NCBI GenBank assembly: GCA_036429605.1
Contig: JAVFKD010000015.1
Coordinates: 3,309,421-3,373,420, forward strand
Direction of reading: 5' to 3'
DNA length: 64,000 bases
From: Cladobotryum mycophilum
Taxonomy: Eukaryota; Ascomycota; Sordariomycetes; Hypocreales; Hypocreaceae
Part shown: one piece after another, positions 1 to 12,039 of the stretch
Numbering within the stretch: position 1 is the stretch's first letter
How the letters are laid out: each line of letters opens with the position of its first letter
Position numbers and translations under genes: made by a program
The notes under the pieces: model-generated
What the model saw: the letters and a program-made list of their open reading frames with translations, nothing else
Databases searched by the model: none
What the model was told of the DNA's origin: nothing

Positions 1-1
1 C

Positions 2-1252
2 GGCAGCGTTAGGTCTTCGAAATTCAATGCCCTGGTCATTGGGGTAGTCGTCTTCATCACGGCCTTTGCGGCTCTCGTCTATAACCAGCTGGATTCCTGG
101 GAGTTACCAACAAGGCATGTGCCGAGGCTCCATTTCACGTAGTTTGCGATAGCCATACTAACCTCAACTCCAGACCACAAACCGATTCTTGGTCCAATTC
201 ACCGTCAACACAAGCACCAAAAGCCAAGTCTGCAGAAGCGCAACTCCGCTCTACCTGGTTCGATCATCTGCACAAACCCTCAATCAAGCCCGATGCTCCA
301 TTCTACCAGCCATATGGCGCATTCAAGTGGGATCTCAAGAGTGAGCCCAAATTCCCCGAACCCATGGGTGAGGAACTTTGCATCATCGACCTCGACAATC
401 GCCCATTCGACGCACCCGACCAAATCTTTGGGCCTCATGTCATGAGCTGGAAGAATGCTAGTCAAATTCACGGCTTGTCCATGGGTGTTCTCAACCACTG
501 GCTCTATGGTACGTCTCGCACTGCGGCACAAGTTGTCGCAGCTTTTCTCGACAATTAAAATGCTAACATACTCTGCAGCAAAGATTCATGGTTACAAATA
601 CTACTTCATCGCCATTGACACCCCCGAAGACCGTCGCGCCTCATGGAAGAAGCCTCCCATCATCTCCAAGATTCTCAAGGACCACAAGACTTGCCTCTAC
701 CTCGACTCCGATGCCATCTTCCACAACCTCGATCTCCCTTTCGAGTGGCTCATGAACTATTGGGACATCGACCCTGCTACCAACTCGCTTGCCCTTGCTG
801 TTGATCCCGATCGAGAGTTCAACAAGGACAAGAAGGGGAAGCTCATGCTCAACACCGGCTTCATTGTCGCCCAGAACAACCCCAAGACATACGAGATTAT
901 GAATGCTTGGGAAGGCTGCCCAGAAGCAAATGGCAGATACCCAGAATGCGTCGAATTTCGTCTCAATGATCCCGGCCGACCTACCGACCAAGGTGGCTTT
1001 GGCACCTACGTTCGATACGATTACCCCAATGATATCAAGGAGCTCTCCTGCCAAGATGCCAACGGCTACCCCGACAGCGGCTCGGATTGCGAAGGAAAAT
1101 TCATTCGCCATCTGTGGACCGGCAAGGACAGCTGGATCAAGATTTTCGTCGGCGAGCAAGTCCCAGGTCCTTATCTCGAGATGTTCCACAAGGAATACCT
1201 CGCCGAAAAAAGCAGTTTCTACATCACTGAGAAGCAGCTCATGGGCCGGTGA
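2..1252 (+). CDS. GT34-like (GMA12/MNN10) glycosyltransferase, 5' end missing
   Basis: Likely a Golgi type II membrane glycosyltransferase that transfers galactose or mannose from a nucleotide sugar. The window opens in frame with a hydrophobic signal-anchor (about codons 8-28, ending near VYNQLDSW), so the start codon lies upstream. The first exon ends near 114 and a branch-like ACTAAC with a CAG near 172 suggests intron 1; its donor is not a clean GT. Exon 2 contains the block ELCIIDLDNRPFDAP and SQIHGLSMGVLNHW. Intron 2 is clear: GTACGT at 509, TGCTAAC branch, CAG ending at 578. Exon 3 reads KIHGYKYYF and has the metal-binding DxD motif as YLDSDAIF, then LNTGFI and DQGGFGTY, typical of nucleotide-sugar transferases of this fold. 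The stop is at 1250-1252. Family call is good; the sugar specificity is unknown. Confidence 0.8.
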
Positions 1253-1954
1253 GGCCGATACAAAGTGGGGTAACGAATTGGCGTTTGAATCTATTTCCAA
1301 CATATCCACGCTGTATAATAAGGGCGTTAACGGATGCTTATCGCCCGCATGCTCTCTTTTAGGAGCCCTTTCCTTTTGGTGTTTTTTTTTATTTGTTATG
1401 GAGCAACACGGGTTATCTGATCATGGGAATACCCCTTCACCCCTTTTTCGGGAGGCAATCGCAGGGAGCGTTTTGGAATACAATTATACCAGAAAGTACG
1501 AAAAGAAGGGGATTAGACGCAATGTATATATCTCTCGTCTTATTTGGAAATGCCAATGGGGCAGAGTTTACGATGGACAAATGACCAATACGGCCTCCAC
1601 ATGGAGGACCCTGAAGTTAATTATCGCTGAAAAGCGTTGACGATCAATACCAGCCGTGCTCTGAATGATGATTCAATGGCGATGGATCCTCATCTTAATA
1701 GTGACACCGCCCTGCGGCTAAATGAGAGATCGCCCGTAGATCCGGACGCTATGAAAATGCCCCTTCTTTTAGTGGGTGATCATGGGATTCTATCTTCATT
1801 CCACGGTAGGCATGTGAAATGCTCAGTAAATACAGATTGCTCTGTTCCTGGATATCTCTAGATAATTTTATCATCCCGAGCACTATCATAAGTCTTTGGT
1901 GTCTGGGAAGACTTGACTACCCTGTACCAAAGAGCTTTCATTGCTTGTAGAACT
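1253..1954. other. Intergenic, convergent 3' ends
   Basis: This stretch separates the stop of the glycosyltransferase from the stop of the Zn2Cys6 gene on the other strand, so it should hold two 3' untranslated regions. Open frames here (for example 1637-1861) have low-complexity composition and no recognisable domain. I see no RNA gene. Confidence 0.6.
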
Positions 1955-4009
1955 TCAGCTTAAAAAGAAGTATGACCTGTCAAAACAATCGTCCCAGCTC
2001 GTGTTCCCTGAAGCCCAAAATACGTTCAACACATCTATTGCGCCGCCAGCGCTGCGTATATGTAACGGTTCCTTTTCAATAGTGGACAAGTGTTTCGATA
2101 CAGTGGATTGTAGTTCTGGAGATTGTGATGCCACGCCGGCTACGATTAAGGGCCAGATCAAGACATCTGTGCCTTCGAGGGTCTGCATGGCTAGGTCAAT
2201 GCGCTGCAGGAGTCGATTGTGATGGAGGGATAATAGTTCGCTGCGGGTAGGTGGGAGGTTGTTGAGCGGTAATAGGGATAGCATTCCGTACAGGGCTACG
2301 CTGGACTGGAAGATGTCTGCTGCCATGGCCAATTTGGATGAATCAGGCAGATTGTAGCGTTCGATCCAGGCTTCTGGGTTAAACTCTTCAATCTGATCAA
2401 GTACAACATCGATTTCGGATTGGAATTCGGCTGAGAAGATGATGCTGCCCATTTGTTGGCGGATGCGGTTGATGCGCACAACGGCGAGGAAGAGATCGAT
2501 TGGGTAGGGGAAGCTGGGGTAGGACACGATGGAATAGAGGTTTTGTAGGTCGTCGTCGTCGAAGAGGGATACTTGGGCGATTTGATCATAGCAGGGGCTT
2601 GTGGTGTTGGCAAGCGTGCAGGTGCTATTGGGGTCATGTTAGTGACACCTGACCCAGTGAGAGGATGGACTGGTTAGTGAGGACGGGAACTTGCATCACG
2701 AAACTTAGTACCGGGATCGTCACATCGTAGAAGCCGTCTAGGAGTGGACGGAGGCCACCGCAGAGATTTATGAATGAGATGAAGCCCTGGACGTGAGGTC
2801 GCCAGTTTGTGGAGCGAGGAACAAAGAGCTAGTTCAAAGATAAGCAGGGACGTCAAGGATAATAGATGCTTGGCGATTTCAAAGAAGCGCTGAAGTGCAG
2901 TATTAGATAGTAGAGGAATCAAGCTCACCTCTGAAAACAATAAACCATTGATGCCCCATAGAACATCGCCCTTTGCAGCAACCCCTCGAACAAGGTCCTG
3001 ATTTACAGACTGAATCGAGAGCCCCACGTAGTGAAAGTAGAGCTCCCAAAGACGACCGGCAGGACCAGAAGAACTTGGCGAGTATATGCGACTTCTCCTG
3101 CAAGTAAGCGCGAGTTGAAAGCCAATCGCCGTTGAGATGAAGGAGTAGCGGTTAGAGGGCTTCATTTGGGCGAGGATATCGGCGGTTAAGGGGTGGGTGA
3201 GTAGACCTGGTATGAGGGCTTTTGGTTGGTAGACGCTGAAGACTTCTTCATCTTGACGGGTGTTAGCTGAGTTGAAGAGGGGGGGGAGGCGAGATGGGTA
3301 AACGTACGGAATCGGAGGGCTTCGATGAAATCCCATTCTTTGGGTTTGAGATCTCCAGGTTTTGGTATTACCCACTGATATGTATCCCAAACCGGGTAAT
3401 GAAGCTTGTCTAACCTGGGATCAATCGCTTCATGATTGTAGTTTTGGTTATGATTCGATGGTTTTCTTCTGACGATGGATGTTTCTCCACATGAGGCGCG
3501 CGATATTTGGCTTTCAGCATCACTGCTTTCGCTCGTGCTGAGGCTGGTAGTTTTGGTGGAATGAGTATCACCACTTTTGCTGGTCTCAGTCGTCTCAGAG
3601 TCACTGCTATCATTAAACCTCAAAACGAGGATGGCTCCAGAATAAGATTCCTTGCTCGGTCGACCCCTCCCCCTACGCGTCATAGTCTTGACCTTGACCT
3701 TGACCTTGACCTTGGTCCGTGTCCCCGCCCCCACAGTCCCATTTGTGCTTTTAAGATCCGGCTTGGGTAGTGGTTCCTGTGGTTTTTCTGGCGTCTCTGG
3801 CGCTTGATTGTTCTTCCTCCGTCGGAATCGCGAGACTTTGCCGGGGGTAGCCAGATGAGTGGCTTCTGGTCGATGTAACCTGGGCAAACGATGCCGGCGT
3901 CCTGGCAGGCGTGGCAGAAGGGATGGGAGCCGTCGCAGTAGGTTTCTCGGCGGAGACAGGCCCAGCATTGCTCTGTGGAATCTGGGGTTGGTTCTGGTTC
4001 ATATGCCAT
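1955..4009 (-). CDS. Zn2Cys6 transcription factor (fungal-specific TF type), with frame breaks
   Basis: DNA-binding regulator. The N-terminus has six cysteines C15, C18, C25, C32, C35 and C42 (CWACLRRETYC, CHACQDAGIVC), a Zn(II)2Cys6 cluster, followed by a basic linker and a long Ser/Thr-rich region. A Lys-Val tandem stretch is encoded by a hexanucleotide repeat near 3690-3716. The C-terminal two thirds match the DUF3468-type regulatory region, with motifs WRPHVQGF and NLCGGLRPLL. Intron 3252-3307 (GTACGT/CAAG) is clear; intron 2829-2928 (GTGAGC/CTAG) is likely. The frame changes without an intron at a G5 run (C5 in the coding strand, 3843-3847); one more C would give the usual WLPPGKV. A second frame change near 2638-2645 could not be assigned to a good intron. 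The gene is either decayed or affected by sequencing indels. Target genes are unknown; it lies about 1.1 kb from the S8 protease gene on the same strand. Confidence 0.7.
3687..3718. repeat. Hexanucleotide tandem repeat in coding region
   Basis: About four copies of the unit CTTGAC encode alternating Lys-Val on the minus strand inside the linker of the Zn2Cys6 factor. Such repeats can change copy number in frame, giving length variants of the linker. Confidence 0.75.
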
Positions 4010-5110
4010 GGTCGCGTCGTTGTCTCGTTGATGTTGCTTCAGTGGTGTAAATCCACACGCCTAATCTTCACTCCCACCGCAAGTCGTGGGTCGTATAAGA
4101 TGACGAATGATGGCGGTAGTGAGGCTGCTGCTCTGGTTTCTAAACGACCAACCCTTCATGTAGCAACGAATATTTAGCAATTATGGAACCACAGCATCAA
4201 GTATGCGAGATTCACTGAATTGGAAGTTGGGGACACAATGAAATAAGTATTCATTAGGCCAGCATCCTTTGGCGTTCCGTCGCATTTGTCTTATGACTCC
4301 GCCCCGTTGGATCTAGTGCCGTCAGCAGAGATCAGAGTAACTCGGTAGGTGCCGGCAACGCCATCCCAGAGTCGGACGTGGAAAACGTTCCACTACGCCG
4401 GCAGTTGACGCCCCATTTGCCTTGTTCCCCTGGAGTCGTGTTTCATCTGACCGGAACGAGACAAGCTAAAAGGTCGATAGAATGGCAAAGGGTGGTAGGT
4501 TTTCAGCGAATTTGATGAAGTAAGATTAAAGATACCTTCAAATATACATACGTCAAGGCGGTGCTGGACACCAAGCCTCCGGATTGGGAAGTGACCGAAG
4601 TTCAGCATTGCATTTTGCCAAGAGGCCTCCACGCATCCATGTTGAGGTAATCAGCGAGGGGGAAAATGTTGGGTGAAATAATTCAATCTGATTACCTATA
4701 AAGTATTCTGAAAATAAGCTCAAAGCTTTGGAGGTGGTAGGTTGAGATGAAAGATGGAGTTGTGGTGTGGTTTATGGCCGACGCACTTATGAAATTGATA
4801 ACACCTAATGGCTCTGACGTGACATTGATGGATCAGCATGAAGGTATTGGCTTTCTGTCTAGAAGATATGCAAACCATGCAAGTTGCTCTAGGAATAAAC
4901 GATCCAGATCTTCCCTGCTTGGTGCATCCATGCTACCGGGTAGGATTCTCCTTCAACTCACCCCACCGTGACTGGCATTGTCGAGCACAGCAACGCTTGG
5001 AAGACTCGAGAGATTATTTCTAAATGAGTGTATAGCTTGGGAAATAATATCATATATACAATTGGCCGTAATTCACTTGCAACTAACCTTGGCAATGAAC
5101 CTTGGTGCTC
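4010..5110. other. Intergenic, upstream of the TF and downstream of the S8 gene
   Basis: Both flanking genes are on the minus strand, so this holds the TF promoter and the 3' flank of the S8 gene. Short open frames at 4393-4632 and 4747-4971 show no domain and no plausible intron pattern. I see nothing else in it. Confidence 0.5.
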
Positions 5111-7925
5111 CTAGCTACCCTTGCTTTTTACATCGTGTAGACAAGCACTAATCTTGTAAAACCTCATGTCATGGCTTCCTTTCCCCTTATTCTGAGCATC
5201 TTGATCTGATGTATCTCTCCAGAATGAGATTGGATCCATGAACCACCGCCGGCCATGCTTACTACACGTCATTTCTTTGAACAGGGCCTCCATCCCCTTT
5301 CCTTTTCGTAGTGGCTCGAGCCTCTGTGCAGACACGTTGCGCTCAGACTCGTCAACATCTTTTAGATGTGGGAGAACCGCAGCGTACGCAAGCAAGGTAG
5401 CACTAATGCCTGCTGCGACAGCCGTGGCGACTGAAGATCCCGGCTGGCATATTTTAGGATATTTATTCTCAATATTTTCGCAAAGGTTGGCGGGCAGATC
5501 ATCTCCATATGTGCCTAGAACGATGGGACCGTCTTCTCGAAGCCGAGCATTCGTTGGAGAAAAACTACCGTGGCAATTGGTAGCATATATGGATAAGACA
5601 GAAGGATGGCGGGCGGGGAAGTTCTCGTCTTCGGAAGGTGAGTTTCCGGCACTGGCAAGGAAAATCACGGCGTCACCGCGTTCTGATAGTACCGTCTGAA
5701 TAGCCTGGGAAATACCTCCGTGGTTTTTCGGGAAACCAAAAGACATGGAGATGATGTCGGCCTGGCATTCTATCCCAGCCCACAGTATAGCCTGTTATTA
5801 TATCATGGTGTTAGTAATAGCATCATAAAAGAGAGAAGAAGGGCATATTTAGTAAATCTCGACGTACCTCTTTAATGTTCTCCTGACTATTTCCCAGCTC
5901 CTTTGTGTTTCTTGACACTCGGGCTACGATCAATTCCGCTGATGGGGCGCATTCCATTACCAGTCTGGCCATCAAAGTCCCATGGCCAAATATATCTACC
6001 GGACTTGACTGATCAACAAAGCTTTTCTTCTGCTTGACCCGTGCTGCCCATGAGTCACCTTCATCGAATCCGGTGTCCAAGATTGCAACCCGGACAGGTG
6101 TTCGCACTGAGTGCGTTCGACGTTGCCGTTCAACCTCTGCGCTGATCGCCTTGAGATCCTGGAGCCACAGTTTTGGGTTAACTGTTCTTCCACCATGGAA
6201 CGATGCCATAGGCTGCTGTAGAAGAGTAGATGTCTCCTTGCTCGATGGTTTGACGTCAGGATTTTTGCTGATGTAGGTTACTTGTTTAATCTGATGCCCG
6301 AAACCTTTCTCAGCCAGCCATTTGAGAGGGCGCACAACATGATTGTAAAACTTCTTTCTGCGTGCTAGAATTCCATCTTGCTCGTTTGGTAGTGTCTTAG
6401 ATGAAGAGGGCTTAGGATGGATCGGCTTGCTGAATTGTGAGCCCAACTCCCGACTATCCAGACAGTATTTCACCGCAGAATCAAAGTAGGATTTGGATCG
6501 GACACCATTCCAGTTCACATTTTTGAGCTCTCCTAACCAATTCGTTGCCAGCTGATGGTCCCAATTGACTTGTGAGACTTTACTTTTGCGTACTATCAAA
6601 GGGAATTTCTTAGACAGACCAATCTCCAAGAGCAAGATCCCTATAGTGAGAATTCGAGGATGTCGGTGGATCAGCTGCCCATCATCTATGAAATCCTCCT
6701 CTGGAATACCGCTAGTGCCAAAGGGAAACGATAGATAAGGTCGCAAAGGCATCTGATTGCCCTCAGAACCTGTAGGCATGAACCAGATGGTTTCGCTCGT
6801 CCACTTTGTGCGCATCAAATCCGAATCGTAAAATTGATGGTACGCTTGTGCTATGGTGTACGCCAAGACGACTTTATCCTTTATTGTAAGTCGATATTTG
6901 AGGAGTATATTCGAAAGGCTCTCTCCACATCCGGAATACGGCATTAATTGAAGAAACTGGCTTTCATTGAGCTGGAAAAGACCTCTAGATGGTTCGTATC
7001 CGAGAGATACGCGGGCGTACCGTGGCGTATCTGCAAGCTCACATAGGATTGGCCGGGAACTTGAGCTATCTTCCACCAGAGACTCGTCCTCTGACTGTCT
7101 TTACGAACATTAGCTACATCGCCAGCTAAGTAGAACATTTCGCCATACATTGTCAGGTGGAAGTCTTGCCAGTGGGTCATTTCCATTGGAGATACAAGAA
7201 AGCTGACAGACGGGCGGTTGTATTCCTCCTCACTCAGACACAATCTTGCTGGATGCCACGACTCCTCGCTATGACCCGGCTGTGAGCTTGGTGCACTAGG
7301 CTTGCACTTTGTATGGAGTTCAAGCGCATTAAATAAACTTTTGTTCAAGTCGGCAAAATAGGTCTTGGAGCTGAGATAAATGTTGGTAGGCATGCCATCG
7401 GGATCGTCAATACCATCCTGCGTTAACTTGTTGTAGAGGTTGGTACAGTCTGCCCTGATGGTAGCCAATAATTGGTCATCTCTCGTCTTATGAAAGAAGT
7501 CTACGACGGGCCGTTTTTTATACCAGCTAATATTATTTATTAGGGACTCTTTGAAGATAATAATGATGTCGCGGATATCATAGGTTGTGCGGGGACTCTT
7601 CGGCCACTGTGATCCATGTTTCGATTGCTCAGCGGTCAGCAGCGATAAATAACTCGGGGTGTGATAGATATGGGTCGAAACCTACACTGCACATGCCGGC
7701 TAGGCTGTTCAGCAGCTTTCGGCATAGCAGCTCGACATCAGATTCGATCCAGTAAACCTGGAGTGATTCAAGAGAGGTGCGAATCAATATTAATAATGTG
7801 GCAATATCACTCGCAGCCGTACGGCGACTCGAGGGTAACTTGTCATTGGCAACAACTTGGGTCATGTCGCGAGAGATCGGCTGGACCCATGTTGCCAATA
7901 TAAAGCAAGCTTCTTCTTCCGACAT
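5111..7925 (-). CDS. Subtilisin-like S8 serine protease with N-terminal fungal regulatory (DUF7580-like) region
   Basis: Predicted intracellular multi-domain protease; no signal peptide is seen. The C-terminal domain has the S8 triad: Asp in VAILDTGFDEGD, His in FGHGTLMARL and Ser in QPGSSVATAVAAG, plus the oxyanion Asn in ASAGNS. An intron at 5792-5867 (GTACGT/CAG) lies between His and Ser. The upstream ~550 residues contain CELADTPRYARVSLG and HPRILTIGILLLEIG, patterns I associate with the kinase-like DUF7580 region seen in fungal NLR-type and death-related proteins; that link is from memory. The reading frame changes near 7100 (an A3 run; one more A would join VRK to the next frame) and near 7640-7660. 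The start at 7925 is the first Met of the N-terminal segment and is uncertain. It is divergent from the ankyrin-WD40 gene and 4.1 kb from the gasdermin-like gene. A role as activating protease for that protein is inference. Confidence 0.75.
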
Positions 7926-8497
7926 TTGGAGCTGCGGCGTAGTTGATAAGAAACAACTTGAAGGGAATACCGATTTCGAAATGGAATGGGACGAAAGATT
8001 CAGTTATTGGGTCGGGCGGAACAGAAAATGCCCTTCGCTTTTGGGCAGCCTTACTTCCCTTCGCCAATGAACTGTCCCATGCTGGGTCTGTGAGGGGGCG
8101 ATGCCGAGCGGGGAAGACTGATATGGCTATGAGACACCCCAGCGCGCGGGAAAACTTGGTTCCTATGATGGATTCCTAAGCATTACACTTGCTCCTGTTA
8201 AGTTCCCTCGTTGCTCTACATACCTATTATCTATTATCCTTGGTTGCCCTCTTTGCCCTTAACTTGCCGTGTTCTTCTTTGTTCCAACTGTCCTATTATT
8301 CGAATTCTCACAAGCTTTACAGCCCTGAAGCGGCGTGAGCGGTTCTCATTCCCCCGCACAGGCGACGAGATGCTAAGAGTTCCTCCGGCCCGTCCCTAGT
8401 TCCCCGCGATCTTGAAACTGGGCAGCTTGACTCTACCACGTCTTAGTGAATCCGATATCGAGTTGACTTCGCAAGAGGTGCTGTGCCTTGTCAAAAT
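7926..8497. promoter_or_regulatory. Shared divergent promoter region
   Basis: The 570 bp between the start of the S8 gene (minus) and the zinc-finger/ankyrin/WD40 gene (plus) must hold both promoters. Pyrimidine-rich tracts lie at 8250-8300. I see no clear TATA box or named operator. Another frame on the minus strand reaches 8067 and could be a 5' exon of the S8 gene. Confidence 0.4.
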
Positions 8498-11400
8498 ATG
8501 CAGCCATCTACTACCTCCGTTTCGCATCTCACCCAAGAGTGTGTCTCCAAGTTTGAGCATTTAATGCAAAATGGCTCAATAGACAACGAGTCCTTGCAGG
8601 GCAGATGGGCGGACTTTAATCTCTGGGCTGACGGTGTTGGAGCCATGGCAAAGCTAGGCGCATCACTTGATTCGAGATTCCGGTCTCGGCCAGATGACTT
8701 GGACTTGGTGAAGAGCATCCTAAGCATGCTTGCCGATTTTTTAGACGAGTATTCGGATGGGCTGATAGACGGTGGCTCTACCGACGAGGGCTTCACACAT
8801 ATCGACTCCTGCATTAAGAATCTGGCCATGATCGGGGTCGCAATCCGCCGCACCGGCAAGGCATCACGGAGTCGCAGAGCTGATCAATCATTCAACCCTG
8901 ATAAGCATCAGTCGTTCAGACGACATCTAGAGTGCATAGTTCTTCTCCGACCGAAAGACGACCGAGCGAGTAACGAACAACCGAGCGTCGACCAACCTCG
9001 GCTAGAGCTCCTTGATATATCCAGAGTGAACGAGTTAGTTGCATCGAGGATGGACGAGCTTGGATCTTCTAAGCTGAATGAACTCCAGAAGAGGTTGGTT
9101 GAGGCCAATCTTAGACGGAGACATCGTTTTTTACTCGCCCAGAAACGATCTCAACATGCCAGGGAAGTAAAAGCAACAGAAAAGCGGCTGGATATAATTA
9201 AAGAGCCTACCTCCGAGAGTCGACTCGAAGAAATAAACTCCTCTAATCAAACCGATTTGGTTATTCTTCCGCCTGGTCCTTCAAAAAGTCAGATAAAGGA
9301 ACATGCACCACCACCTACCTTGGCCGGATTCTCCACTGCTTCGACAGCCGAAGGGACCTTGCGTTACAACCTGACCAGGAGATATCAGTCCGCGCCAACC
9401 GTTGCACGTTCGCAAATATCTTTAATCGCTGCCGAAACGGAGTTCCCCAAGCCACCGTTGCCGTTTTCTGACCGCCTTATATACAAATGCCCTTGCTGTT
9501 GCCAGTCCCTACCCTCTGAAGAGTTCACAGACTCTAAGAGATGGAGGTAAGTGTAAACCTGTCTGTTGTCGATCGTAGATAGTAGCTTATGCCTTCTACT
9601 ATGCAGGCAACATCTTATTGATGATTTGTGTCCATACACCTGCATTGCTGAATACTGCCCCACGCCTCATCTTCTCTTTGCCACACGCAAAGCGTGGGAA
9701 ACGCATATCGAGAAGGATCATCCTCCTCAATGGCAATGTCCCTTGTGTGACGAAATGGACGTCATTTTTCCGATAAAGGAGGACATTATAGACCATATTC
9801 AGACACAGCACCAGGAGGAACTATCAAGTCACGATTTATCTTCGCTCGTGTCGTGGTCTGCGGTGCAATCTATGGGTATCCTCTCATGTCCGTTGTGCTC
9901 ATCTCATGGGCCCCGTGACTCGCCCGAATTGGTTGATCACGTAGTGCGGCACGCGTACGAGTTCGCCCTCCGTGCTCTTCCCTGGACCAGTCTTCCTCTC
10001 GACGACCTTAATAAGCCGATTGGGATATACTCACTTCCGGAAAAAAGTGCGAATGCTGAGAGCCTCGAAAAGTGGATTGATGAGGCGTTTGGTGGAGCGG
10101 TTTGTGAGAATCCCGACAGTCTTCCATTATCATCTTTTGATCGAGCCGACCACACAGTGCCACCAATATCGGATCTCACAGAAGGCAACGACTACTTTGT
10201 CGAAAATCCCTATTTTGAGGACCAAGAATCGGCCAACTCTTCCAAACCACAGAGTGTGCAGGCTCGATCCTCGATTGCATTGAGCCAGTCATCAAGACTG
10301 GACATGCCCGCCGATTCCACCATTCAGGGTGAGGACAATGACGGTCAAATGCAACTGTTGATGGCCGTGCAAATTGGAGACGAAACAATTGTCAGACAAT
10401 TGCTTGACGAGGGAGTTGACATAAACTCTAGGAATGACGTCGGCCGGACAGTGCTTTTTAGGGCCGCGGAGAATGGAGAGGAAGCTATGGTAAAGCTCCT
10501 CCTCGATCTCGGGGCAGATGCTCAACTGGAAGATGATGACGGTCAGACGCCGTTGTCGAGAGCTACAGATCAAGGACACGAGGCTATTATTAAGCTCCTC
10601 GAAAAAAATGCCGGCATTGACGTGAATGATGATTTTGATCAAAAGCCGATGGTAGAGACGCGAAAGCTTTGGGATCTTGATATTGACAGCATTTCCTCCG
10701 AGTACAAAAAGGTAGGAAAAGACTGGTCCGCTGTCTTTAACCCTGACATAAATCGTGTCCTGGATGTCGACCTAAAGTACTCTTTTAACCATGAGGGCTC
10801 CGTCCTCTCTGTCAACTTTAGTCACGACGGCAGGTATATCGCTACAGGTTGCAAAGGATCTGCCCAGATTTTAGATCTTCAGACGGGTAAAAGAGCCGAC
10901 GTACTAAAGCACGGTTCTTATAAATGGGTTCGGAGTGTTTGCTTTAGCCCCAACGGACAATACCTTGCGACTGGCGGCGAGGATAGGCTAGTCCGAGTAA
11001 GTCACTAAATTTAGTTAATCCTGCAACCGTTAATGACTAACTTTTGCCACCTCGAGGTCTGGGATATCGCAACAGGAACAATCCGCCACAACTTCTCAGG
11101 TCATCAAGACGTAATCTCTTCGATTGATTTTGCATCCGATGGCTGTACCATTGCATCGGGCAGTTGGGATAATACTGTCCGACTGTGGGACATCGTGCAA
11201 GGTACGAACACATTTACATTTACCGTTGAGGATCAAGCTTTCATTGTTGCAATATCACATGATTCCAAGTTTGTTGCCGCGGGCTTGGGAAATGGGAAAA
11301 TACATGTCTGGGATATTACGAGTAGGGTTATGGTAGGAATTATGAGTGATCACAAGGGAATTATTCACTCAATAAAATTCTCGCCTAACGGAAAGGAATT

Positions 11401-11731
11401 GGTCAGTGGCAGTAGGGACGGGCCTATTAAGATGTGGGAATTTGGCGACTTACGTGGACCCTTCCCAAACGACTTGAAATGCGCCAGAACTTTGGATGAT
11501 CACAAGGGTGATGTCAATTCTGTTGCTCTGACGCCAGACCATAAATGGTTTTTATCTGGATCAGACGATAAGGGAGTTCAAATCTGGGATTCTCAAACCG
11601 GAATACCGCAGTTGCTGCTACGTGGACATACAGATTATGTTATGTCAGTTGCATGCAGTCCGCAGGGTGGCTATTTTGCAACGGGCTCATCTGATAAAAT
11701 GGTACGCATTTGGTCATATAATAATTATTAA
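8498..11731 (+). CDS. AcuF-like C2H2 zinc fingers + ankyrin repeats + Tup1-like WD40 chimera
   Basis: Probably a scaffold or regulator; no catalytic domain is visible. The ATG at 8498 (MQPSTTSVSHL) is the first in frame. The N-terminus has the widespread fungal module with FNLWADGVGAMAKLGASLD and RPDDLDLVKSILSMLADFLD. Next are Cys/His pairs of the AcuF-like C2H2 type (CPCCCQSLP, CPYTCIAEYC, WQCPLCDEMD, CPLCSSHG, VVRHAYEFALRALPW). About three ankyrin repeats follow (VRQLLDEGVDINSRND, VKLLLDLGADAQLEDDDG). The C-terminus starts with DWSAVFNP and VLDVDL, the hallmark entry of fungal Tup1/RcoA, then about seven WD repeats ending GGYFATGSSDKMVRIWSY. Introns: 9547-9606 (GTAAGT/CAG) and 10997-11056 (GTAAGT, GACTAAC branch, GAG). 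Several WD positions are diverged from Tup1 (for example GCKGSAQILDLQ), so this is a paralogous tail and not the housekeeping corepressor. It sits between the protease and the gasdermin-like gene. Confidence 0.85.
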
Positions 11732-12039
11732 GTCAATTCAGATGTCATATTTGAGATAGGGTAGGATGGGGAGATTTATTAATAAACGTCTGTAAGATGA
11801 TGGGGCTACATGTAGTGATGAGTTTCGGTTAAATGATGCCTCTAAAGCACATAATTCTACTTTTTCATTGCGGCTTGTCATGCTTCTCTATGGTCAGTCT
11901 GAGAACGTACGGCTCCAGCTCCAGAGACATCTGATAATGGAGTGAAAATGGCCGTTCTGCCGACCAGCTACATATAGGAAAGCCCCTCTCTTCCCCCGCT
12001 CGCCTGATCTAGATAATTTGTGCCTTTCCCACTTCTCGA
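11732..12039. promoter_or_regulatory. Spacer and promoter of the gasdermin-like gene
   Basis: The 308 bp between two plus-strand genes contain an AT-rich 3' flank and, near 11971-11977, CATATAGG followed by a C/T-rich tract (AGCCCCTCTCTTCCCCC). This resembles a weak TATA plus pyrimidine-rich start region. Confidence 0.35.

Noticed and set aside
903..1640. 245-residue open frame on the plus strand
   Set aside because: It overlaps the last exon of the glycosyltransferase in another frame and has no domain; a shadow frame.
8498..11731. Housekeeping Tup1 corepressor gene
   Set aside because: The WD part is Tup1-like but the N-terminal tetramerisation region is replaced by zinc fingers and ankyrin repeats.
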